DNA of 17,326 nucleotides from UBA1372 sp964496075 (GTDB lineage: Bacteria; Patescibacteriota; Microgenomatia; UBA12405). The position numbers and the translations under genes were made by a program. Below, one piece after another: positions 8,044-13,423 of the stretch. The stretch covers positions 1 to 17,326 of the forward strand of contig CAZBXB010000010.1 of the NCBI GenBank assembly GCA_964496075.1, read 5' to 3'. The notes beneath the pieces are model-generated. The model had not been told where the DNA came from. It made no database searches and saw nothing but the letters and a program-made list of their open reading frames with translations. How positions within the stretch are numbered: the stretch's first letter is position 1; each line of letters begins with the position of its first letter.

Positions 8044-8349
8044 ATGCCAATCACCAAATCAGTAAAAAAAGCATTGAGACAATCTGAGACTAGAAGAAAG
8101 AGAAATAGTGGATTTAAAACAAATTTGAAAAAGACAGTTAAAGCTTTTTTAGCCAAACCTGATCAGAAAGGACTTAAGACTGTTTACTCCATGCTTGATA
8201 AGGCCGAAAAGAAGTATATTTATCACAAAAATAAGGTAAATAGATTAAAGTCTAATTTTTCTAAAAAAGTTGAAAAAAAGAGCGTCAAGAAAGCTGTAAA
8301 AAAGACTACAGAGAAAAAATCTGGTAAAAGAATGTCTACCTCTAAATAG
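8044..8349 (+). CDS. rpsT: 30S ribosomal protein S20
   Basis: This 101-aa, strongly basic protein has the S20 pattern. The N-terminal helix (KSVKKALRQSETRRKRN) is followed by a second segment with LKTVYSMLDKAEKK and the end-of-core block IYHKNKVNRLKS, where S20 normally has H.N.a.R.kS. S20 is a primary 16S rRNA-binding protein of the small subunit. The core ends near residue 75. The remaining Lys/Ser/Thr-rich tail is longer than in typical S20 (about 85-90 aa in total) and is probably disordered. No SD sequence lies upstream, and a strong promoter abuts the start codon. In many bacteria S20 represses its own synthesis, but a leaderless message would leave no 5' leader for that. Confidence 0.93.
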   Translation: MPITKSVKKALRQSETRRKRNSGFKTNLKKTVKAFLAKPDQKGLKTVYSMLDKAEKKYIYHKNKVNRLKSNFSKKVEKKSVKKAVKKTTEKKSGKRMSTSK

Positions 8350-8364
8350 ATTTTTGACAGCTTT

Positions 8365-8393
8365 TTGGCTGTGCATAGTTTATTATTTAGATA
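8365..8393 (+). promoter_or_regulatory. Probable metG promoter, leaderless type
   Basis: TTGGCT (8365-8370), 17 nt and TAGATA (8388-8393) stand 7 nt before the metG ATG. A TTGACA at 8354-8359 with TAGTTT at 8376-8381 (16-nt spacer) is a second possibility that would give a leader of roughly 12 nt. Read-through from rpsT is also possible. Confidence 0.5.
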
Positions 8394-8400
8394 GATACTT

Positions 8401-9813
8401 ATGAAAAACAAATTTTACGTTACTACTCCGATATATTATATTAACGATGTTCCTCACATTGGCCACACTTGTTCAACGGTGGTGGCTGATGTTTTGGCTA
8501 GACTACACAGACTTAGAGGTGACGATGTCTTTTTTTTAACAGGTACGGATGAACACGGTCAAAAGGTGGCCGAATCGGCACTCAAGGCCGGTTTTGATAA
8601 TGTAGCCGAATATTGTGATGATATTGCTCCCCGGTTTGAAAAAGCTTGGAGAGATTTGGATATCAGTTTTGATCACTTTATTCGAACAACAGACCCCAGA
8701 CACGAAAAAATAGTTGATGAATTGTTGCAAAAAATATTTGACAAAGGCGATATATACAAGGATAAATATGAAGGAAAGTATTGTATTGGTTGTGAAAAGT
8801 TTTTGACAGAATCTGATTTGGTAGATGGGTGTTGTAATCTACACCCGCCGGAAAGTACTGTGCAACAGTCGGAAGAAAATTGGTTTTTTAAACTATCAAA
8901 ATACGTACCAAAATTAATTGAATTGATTGAAAATGACGAAAATAACTATATATATCCCCTAGGTAAAAGAAGTGAGGTATTGGCCAAACTTAAAGCCGGA
9001 GTCAGAGATATTTCAATATCTAGAGCTAATGTGACATGGGGAATTCCCCTACCTTGGGACAAAAGTCAGACGTGCTATGTCTGGGTTGATGCACTTATAA
9101 ACTACTATAGTGCCACCCGCTTTGTCGAAGGAAAAGGGGATTTCTGGCCAGCAAATCTTCACATATTGGGTAAAGAAATTTTATGGTTTCATACTGTTAT
9201 TTGGCAAGCCATGTTATTGTCGGCCGGAATAGATATACCCAAGAAAACATTTACTCATAGTTTTTATATGATTGACGGACAAAAGATGAGTAAGTCACTT
9301 GGTAATGTCATCTCGCCCGGTCAATTAATAGAAAGTTTTGGCGTTGATGGGGCTAGATTTTTGGTGGCAACTTCTTTCCCTCGGGACAATGATGGTGATG
9401 TAGGTATGGCTAGATTTAGGGAAAAATATAATGCTGAACTTGCGAATAATCTGGGTAATCTAGTATCAAGGGTGGCCAAGATGGGACAAGGGTTGAAGAT
9501 TGAAACTAGCCAAGTCGAATATGACGAACAAGTGGCTGGTTTAATTGATGAACTAAAGTTTGGTGAAGCAATTGACTTAATTTTTGATAAGTGGATTAAT
9601 ACTGTCAACACTAAACTTAATCAAGAAGAACCGTGGAAGAAAGATGAGAGTGATGAAGATAGACAGAAACTTTTAATATGGAGCGGAGAGCAAATAAAAA
9701 TAGCTGCTTATCACCTTTTGCCTTTTATGCCTAAAACCGGGCAAGTTATATTGGATTTGTTTGAAGGGGAAATAAAAGTACCAAAAAAAGGATTATTTGG
9801 GAGAGTTTCTTAG
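8401..9813 (+). CDS. metG: Methionyl-tRNA synthetase, short form
   Basis: This 470-aa class I synthetase charges initiator and elongator tRNA-Met. HIGH (residues 19-22) and KMSKS (295-299) form the ATP site. A zinc-knuckle-like insertion has C128, C131, C144/C145 and H148, with one usual Cys position apparently taken by His or the neighbouring Cys. The anticodon-binding helical domain fills the last 150 residues and includes the WN-type AANNLGNLVSR block. The protein stops just after the anticodon domain, so it lacks the C-terminal EMAP-like tRNA-binding domain found in longer MetRS such as that of E. coli. Short forms without it are well known. The 3' end overlaps the opposite 68-aa gene by 21 nt. 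The call is firm. Confidence 0.95.
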   Translation: MKNKFYVTTPIYYINDVPHIGHTCSTVVADVLARLHRLRGDDVFFLTGTDEHGQKVAESALKAGFDNVAEYCDDIAPRFEKAWRDLDISFDHFIRTTDPRHEKIVDELLQKIFDKGDIYKDKYEGKYCIGCEKFLTESDLVDGCCNLHPPESTVQQSEENWFFKLSKYVPKLIELIENDENNYIYPLGKRSEVLAKLKAGVRDISISRANVTWGIPLPWDKSQTCYVWVDALINYYSATRFVEGKGDFWPANLHILGKEILWFHTVIWQAMLLSAGIDIPKKTFTHSFYMIDGQKMSKSLGNVISPGQLIESFGVDGARFLVATSFPRDNDGDVGMARFREKYNAELANNLGNLVSRVAKMGQGLKIETSQVEYDEQVAGLIDELKFGEAIDLIFDKWINTVNTKLNQEEPWKKDESDEDRQKLLIWSGEQIKIAAYHLLPFMPKTGQVILDLFEGEIKVPKKGLFGRVS

Positions 9814-9999
9814 GCTTGTTACAGCCTCGATAACAGATCGTTGTTCTTTTTGCTTTCCAGAAACAATTTTGCCCGATACCCTTGAGGTTTCTATTCTGGC
9901 TCGAATGTCACTTGATGTAATAACTTGACCTAGTTGGACGACTTGTCCAAGACTGTTAATCGTATAACCAGGTGGTAATTTTTGTTCTGAAGTTGTCAT
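9793..9999 (-). CDS. Small conserved-looking protein, unknown function (68 aa)
   Basis: This is a 68-aa soluble protein with no membrane segment. Its N-terminal half reads like two short beta strands around LPPGYTI...GQVV, and the C-terminal half is a charged helix rich in Arg and Lys. I do not recognise it. It is supported as a gene by the best-placed promoter on the minus strand: TTGAAA, 17 nt and TAAAAT, ending 8 nt before the ATG. It is divergent from tatD with only 21 nt between start codons. Its 3' end overlaps metG by 21 nt, tail to tail. The sequence around LPPGY and the basic helix could bind nucleic acid or a partner protein, but nothing in the sequence proves it. Confidence 0.6.
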   Translation of the reverse strand: MTTSEQKLPPGYTINSLGQVVQLGQVITSSDIRARIETSRVSGKIVSGKQKEQRSVIEAVTSLRNSPK

Positions 10000-10006
10000 A
10001 TGTGCC

Positions 10007-10030
10007 TATTTTACGATTGAATGGTAAAAT
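10007..10030 (+). promoter_or_regulatory. Candidate -10 elements for tatD
   Basis: TATTTT (10007-10012) lies 8 nt before the ATG at 10021. TAAAAT (10025-10030) lies 5 nt before the in-frame ATG at 10036. Neither has a good -35 at 17 nt. The choice decides the tatD start. Confidence 0.4.
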
Positions 10031-10036
10031 TTTCAA
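10008..10036 (-). promoter_or_regulatory. Promoter of the 68-aa gene, leaderless type
   Basis: On the minus strand, TTGAAA (plus 10031-10036), a 17-nt spacer and TAAAAT (plus 10008-10013) lie 8 nt upstream of the ATG at 9999. The -35 lies inside the first codons of tatD, so the two genes share promoter DNA. Confidence 0.65.
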
Positions 10037-10785
10037 TGATTGATACGCATTCACATGTTGGTGGCAAAATTAATATGATATTGGCGGCCAGTAATGTAGA
10101 GGAGTCTGAGGAAAATATTGAGTTGGCCAAAAACAATAGTAATATGTGGGCAAGTGTTGGCATTCACCCCCAACAGACTGATCCAAAAAACGAAGACAAC
10201 ATTAATGAACAAATAAAAAAATTAGATAAGTTAATTGGTGACAATAAAAAATGGGTGGTAGCTGTGGGAGAATGTGGTTTGGATTACTCCCCTGCTCCGC
10301 CGGGGGAAAAAGACAGAAGTAAGACTGATCAGGAAAAATTATTTAGAGGCCAAATTGATTTGTCGATAAAGTACAGTCTGCCTTTGATAATTCATGCCAG
10401 AAAAGCGGTTGATGAAGTAATTGAAATACTGAGTCAATACCCAAAGACATTTGGCGTTTTTCATTGCTTTGCCGGGGGTAAAAAAAGAGTGCCAAAAGTG
10501 CTAAGTCTAGGCGAAAACTGGTATTTTGGAATTGATGGCAATCTAACTTACGAAGTTGGACTTGAAGAAGTGGTTAAAATGATTCCGAGAGATAGGCTTA
10601 TTTTGGAAACGGACTCCCCTTTTTTGGCGCCTGTACCCCACAGAGGAGAGGCAAACAAGCCGGAATATGTTGAATTTGTTTATAAAAAGACGGCTGAAAT
10701 CTGGCAAGTTGATTTGGCGAAAACAGAAAAGATGATTGATACTAACGCTACCAAGCTTTTTGGTCTTGATGTTCAGTTAAGATAG
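10021..10785 (+). CDS. tatD: TatD-family metal-dependent hydrolase (DNase-like)
   Basis: This 254-aa amidohydrolase-fold protein has all the TatD metal ligands: HxH (H10, H12), E84 in VGECGLDY, H125 in LIIHARKA, H148 in FHCFAGG and D198 in ETDSPFLAP. Members are Mg-dependent 3'-5' exonucleases or deoxyribonucleases that act on damaged DNA or RNA ends. The start is uncertain. The ATG at 10036 gives MIDTHSH, matching the usual family start, and has TAAAAT 5 nt upstream. The ATG at 10021 adds five residues. The gene is divergent from the 68-aa gene (21 nt) and overlaps the thioredoxin-like gene tail to tail by 38 nt. A proline-rich insert follows GLDYS (PAPPGEKDRS), where family members usually have a shorter turn. 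The family call is firm and the physiological substrate is open. Confidence 0.92.
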   Translation: MVKFSMIDTHSHVGGKINMILAASNVEESEENIELAKNNSNMWASVGIHPQQTDPKNEDNINEQIKKLDKLIGDNKKWVVAVGECGLDYSPAPPGEKDRSKTDQEKLFRGQIDLSIKYSLPLIIHARKAVDEVIEILSQYPKTFGVFHCFAGGKKRVPKVLSLGENWYFGIDGNLTYEVGLEEVVKMIPRDRLILETDSPFLAPVPHRGEANKPEYVEFVYKKTAEIWQVDLAKTEKMIDTNATKLFGLDVQLR

Positions 10786-11002
10786 CTTCGAGCTCTGACT
10801 GACTAGGAAATTTGTCAATAAATACAGGTTGATTATCTATCATTAAAACGGATTTGGCCTGGATGCCTTGGTTAATAACCCGATACATGTCGGTAATATA
10901 CTCTGGCCTATCTTCTATTTGAAGTCGGGTGCAAGCTTCTTCCAATGACGCAAAAAAGGTTTTGCCGGCTGGTGTACCCCGATCATAAAACTGAATGTAC
11001 AT
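10748..11002 (-). CDS. Thioredoxin-fold-like small protein without CxxC
   Basis: This 84-aa protein reads as beta (MYIQFYD), alpha (ASLEEACTRLQI), beta, alpha (YRVINQG), then SVLMIDNQPVFIDKFPSQSELEAIL. The second half is like the end of small thioredoxin-fold proteins of the MTH895/redox-active-disulfide type, where a cis-Pro strand, a beta hairpin (IDGKVVxxGxxPS) and a last helix follow one another. The active-site CxxC expected after the first strand is replaced by DRGTPAGK. The only Cys is in the first helix (EEACTRL), so no dithiol chemistry is expected. The gene begins 15 nt after the folD stop, so it is probably on the folD transcript. Function is unknown. The fold assignment is moderate and made by eye. 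Confidence 0.65.
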   Translation of the reverse strand: MYIQFYDRGTPAGKTFFASLEEACTRLQIEDRPEYITDMYRVINQGIQAKSVLMIDNQPVFIDKFPSQSELEAILTEHQDQKAW

Positions 11003-11017
11003 GCTAGTAAATAGTAA

Positions 11018-11848
11018 TTAGTAACCAGTAATTTTGATTAAGTTTTGAAAAAGGCAAGCTATAGTCATAGGGCCGATACCGCCAAAGTTGGGAGTAAGTA
11101 AAGAAGCTTTTTTAGATAAAGCTTTGAAATCCAGATCGCCGGCCATTTTGGCCTGCTTATCAATGGAAACACCTAGTCCGACTACTATGGCAGTTTTTTT
11201 GATCAAATCGGGCGTAATAAAGTTTTTAATACCAACGGCGGAGACTAAAATATCGGCGGTTTGAGTAATATTTTTTAGATTTTGGGTATATTTGTGGCAA
11301 AGTGTAACAGTAGCGTACCTGTTATTAAAAAGAGCGGTTAGAGGCAAACCAATTAAGGGGGTATTATTGATAATTACCACATGCTTGCCTTTAAAGTTAA
11401 CTTTAAATTTTTCCAAAAGCGTGATGACAGCCAGAGCTGAGGCGGAAACTGAAACGGTTTCGTCGCCTTGGAATAAGGTACCAAGATTATTCCCGGTAAG
11501 ACCATCGACATCTTTTTTGGGGTCAATGGTGTTGATGATAGTATTTGTATCAAAGCCTGGAGGTAGAGGTAATTGGACTAAAATACCATTTATGCTTCGA
11601 TCTTTGTTTAGGCTTTTGATTAGATTTACAACCATTTCCTGGCTAGTGTTAGCAGTGGGGTGATGAAGAATAGTTTTAATTCCAATTTTTTGGGCGGCTC
11701 TTTGTTTCATGTCAATATATTTAAGACTGGCTGGATTATTGCCGACCAAAACAACGGCCAAGTGAGGAGCTTTGTTGAAAGTGGCAATTCGCTTTTTCAG
11801 ATTTAAAAGAATGGTGTCGGCTAGTTTTTGACCATCTAGAATTGTCAT
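11018..11848 (-). CDS. folD: Bifunctional methylenetetrahydrofolate dehydrogenase / methenyl-THF cyclohydrolase FolD, divergent
   Basis: This 276-aa protein interconverts methylene-, methenyl- and formyl-tetrahydrofolate. Y44 and K48 in YIDMKQRAA are the conserved Tyr and catalytic Lys. GILVQLPLP (88-96) and DPKKDVDG (109-116) are the folate-site blocks, and GGIGPMT near the end matches the closing motif. The ATG at 11848 gives the typical MTILDGQKLA start. A TTG at 11869 would add seven odd residues. Two family blocks are altered. The PCTPxG stretch is replaced by SVSASALA (133-140), and the dinucleotide loop, usually GRSxxVGxP, reads NNTPLIGLP (161-169) with no Arg. Cofactor choice or dehydrogenase activity may differ (inference). 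A TATACT 8 nt upstream suggests a leaderless mRNA. The thioredoxin-like gene follows. Confidence 0.88.
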   Translation of the reverse strand: MTILDGQKLADTILLNLKKRIATFNKAPHLAVVLVGNNPASLKYIDMKQRAAQKIGIKTILHHPTANTSQEMVVNLIKSLNKDRSINGILVQLPLPPGFDTNTIINTIDPKKDVDGLTGNNLGTLFQGDETVSVSASALAVITLLEKFKVNFKGKHVVIINNTPLIGLPLTALFNNRYATVTLCHKYTQNLKNITQTADILVSAVGIKNFITPDLIKKTAIVVGLGVSIDKQAKMAGDLDFKALSKKASLLTPNFGGIGPMTIACLFQNLIKITGY

Positions 11849-11856
11849 TATGGTGT

Positions 11857-11864
11857 AGTATACA
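11857..11864. promoter_or_regulatory. Shared divergent -10 region between folD and the 61-aa gene
   Basis: The GTATAC palindrome here gives TATACT on the minus strand (plus 11857-11862), 8 nt before the folD ATG, and TATACA on the plus strand (11859-11864), 7 nt before the ATG at 11872. The 23-nt spacer leaves room for only one polymerase at a time. No good -35 is visible for either. Confidence 0.4.
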
Positions 11865-11871
11865 ATCAATT

Positions 11872-12057
11872 ATGTATAAAGTTGGTTTTTGGGACATATT
11901 GGCAACCGGAGTGATTATTTTTTCCGGGGTAAATATATTTTGGGGAGATAAAATTCCTTTGTTTGATTTTGCGGGCGATCCTCTGGTAAAAATGGCTATG
12001 ATGGGTGTGTCGATATTTTTAGTGTCAATGATTGCCGGTGGAATGAGAAAACATTAG
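11872..12057 (+). CDS. Small two-TM membrane protein, unknown function (61 aa)
   Basis: This 61-aa protein has two predicted membrane segments (about residues 7-25 and 40-56), a short loop with DKIPLFDFAGD, and a basic end (GGMRKH). I chose the ATG at 11872 over the in-frame TTG at 11842 because the longer start would overlap folD and its promoter. A TATACA lies 7 nt upstream. The gene is divergent from folD (23 nt) and overlaps map tail to tail by 4 nt. Small hairpin-type membrane proteins of this kind are common in reduced genomes. No family or function is recognisable. Confidence 0.6.
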   Translation: MYKVGFWDILATGVIIFSGVNIFWGDKIPLFDFAGDPLVKMAMMGVSIFLVSMIAGGMRKH

Positions 12058-12806
12058 TCAGTTAATACCTGGTAACCAGTCTTGGTGATAAGAACAGTGT
12101 GTTCGAATTGAGCAGACAAAGCACCGTCTTTGGTGCGGACAGTCCAACCATCTTTATCCTGATTTAGGCGCCAGTTTGGCGAAGCGTTGATCATAGGCTC
12201 GATGGTAAAAATCATACCGGACTTCAACTGAATATCCGGACCACCCGTATCGAAGTGAAAAACAAAAGGATCTTCATGAAAATTGATGCCGACTCCATGA
12301 CCGCCAAGCTGTCTGACAACTGAATAGCCAAACTTAGTGACATAGGGCTCGATTATCTTACCAACACAATCGTTAAGTAGCTTGCCTGGCTTAAGGCTTT
12401 TTATAGACATATCTAAGGCAGTCAGTGTAACCTCTAATAGTTTTTGAGCTTGCGAGGAAATACTACCGACTGGAAAAGTTTTGCTGGTATCACCGTAAAA
12501 TCCATCTAATATAGTAGTGATATCAACGTTAATAATGTCGCCGTCTTTGAGGATTTGATTTTTGTTGGGTATGCCATGACAAATAACATCGTTGACAGAG
12601 GTACAAACACTTTTAGGGAAGCCCTTATAGTTTAAGGGGGCTGAAATGGCGCCGTGCTGTTTGATATATTTGTCGATTTTGTGGTCGAGATATTGAGTAG
12701 AGATACCTGGCTTGATTAAAGTTTGGGCATAATCGAGTGTTTTTTTGGCCAATTGACAAGATTTTTTTATGCCAGCAATTTGCTTGGGAGTTTTTATGAT
12801 GATCAT
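12054..12806 (-). CDS. map: Methionine aminopeptidase, type I
   Basis: This 250-aa pita-bread-fold metallopeptidase removes the initiator Met from new proteins. All five metal ligands are present: D95, D106, H170, E203 and E235. So are the substrate-contacting histidines H77 (CHGIP) and H177 (FHEDP). There is no N-terminal zinc extension, so it is the short bacterial form (type Ia). The ATG overlaps the korB stop as ATGA, so it is translationally coupled to a 2-oxoacid oxidoreductase gene, an unusual partner. Map more often sits beside ribosomal-protein, adk or infA genes. The 3' end overlaps the 61-aa gene on the other strand. Call and start are firm. Confidence 0.95.
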   Translation of the reverse strand: MIIIKTPKQIAGIKKSCQLAKKTLDYAQTLIKPGISTQYLDHKIDKYIKQHGAISAPLNYKGFPKSVCTSVNDVICHGIPNKNQILKDGDIINVDITTILDGFYGDTSKTFPVGSISSQAQKLLEVTLTALDMSIKSLKPGKLLNDCVGKIIEPYVTKFGYSVVRQLGGHGVGINFHEDPFVFHFDTGGPDIQLKSGMIFTIEPMINASPNWRLNQDKDGWTVRTKDGALSAQFEHTVLITKTGYQVLTD

Positions 12807-13423
12807 GTTTTTAATTGTTTACCAAAGGAAACACAGTCTTGGAGGATATCAACTAAAACAAAACCTTTATGTTTAGTAGCCTCGTCAAGGGCTAAAGAAA
12901 GTTGGGCTGGTTTGGTACCGTCAACCTGGATAACTTTGACTTTGGGATTGATGGCCTTGAGAAGTTTTTTAGGGTCAATTGCTTCATTTGTGACACCAAA
13001 GGGAGTCGATTTGGTGGTAGAACCCTTGGGAGTGGTAGGACTGGCTTGACCGGTAGTAAGACTATAAAGATGATTGTTGCTGACAATGACTTTAAGATTA
13101 TGATTGGCTCTGGCGGCGGCTACCAAATGATTTAGTCCCTCGCCATAAATTCCCCCGTCCCCTACTATCACGAAAACATTTAGCTTGGGATTGGACAGCT
13201 TGACGCCAACAGCGACAGGAAGGGCTCGACCGTGAAGAGTATGAATACCGAAAGTATCTATAAAATCAGCCATATTACCGGCACAGCCAATATCATAACT
13301 AATAACAGTATTGTGTTTAGTTAGATGGTTGTCTTTGAGGGCTTTTTGTAAAAGTGCAAAAATTAAAAAGTTATCACAGCCGGGACACCAGGTAGGAGTA
13401 ATGCTCGTACTGAAATTTTCAAT
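12803..13423 (-). CDS. korB: 2-oxoacid:ferredoxin oxidoreductase, beta subunit; non-canonical start and short C-terminus
   Basis: This is the thiamine-diphosphate and 4Fe-4S subunit of a pyruvate/2-oxoacid:ferredoxin oxidoreductase. TPTWCPGC carries two cluster cysteines. A DIGC motif follows. The GDG...NN thiamine-diphosphate motif leads into LYSLTTGQxSPTTP, and the last cluster Cys is in LQDCVSF. In this frame the first ATG is at 13273, after CPGC and DIGC. Between the upstream in-frame TAA (13426-13424) and CPGC there is no ATG, GTG or TTG. The ATT at 13423 would give nine residues before CPGC (C13, C16), like normal family starts, and a 206-aa protein in which DIGC is C47, GDG 88-90, NN 116-117 and the last Cys C197. 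Most family members have about 280 aa and continue well past the last Cys, so the C-terminal part is missing here. The ORF overlaps korA by 61 nt and map by ATGA. Identity is firm and the start is open. Confidence 0.8.
   Translation of the reverse strand: MENFSTSITPTWCPGCDNFLIFALLQKALKDNHLTKHNTVISYDIGCAGNMADFIDTFGIHTLHGRALPVAVGVKLSNPKLNVFVIVGDGGIYGEGLNHLVAAARANHNLKVIVSNNHLYSLTTGQASPTTPKGSTTKSTPFGVTNEAIDPKKLLKAINPKVKVIQVDGTKPAQLSLALDEATKHKGFVLVDILQDCVSFGKQLKT

Noticed and set aside
7968..8156. 62-aa minus-strand ORF over the start of rpsT
   Set aside because: It lies antisense to a clear ribosomal protein gene and across both divergent promoters, with no family resemblance.
8357..8372. Hairpin ACAGC/GCTGT after rpsT as a terminator
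   Set aside because: Only 5 bp of stem with no U-run after it, and it overlaps likely metG promoter elements.
8401..9813. MetRS without C-terminal tRNA-binding domain as a truncation
   Set aside because: Short MetRS forms are common and the anticodon domain is complete.
11292..11663. 123-aa plus-strand ORF inside folD
   Set aside because: Fully antisense to conserved folD motifs, with no promoter and no recognisable domain.
13363..13370. -1 frameshift at TTT TAA joining korA to korB
   Set aside because: The slip would enter the korB frame after CPGC and so lose two cluster cysteines. It does not explain the missing start.
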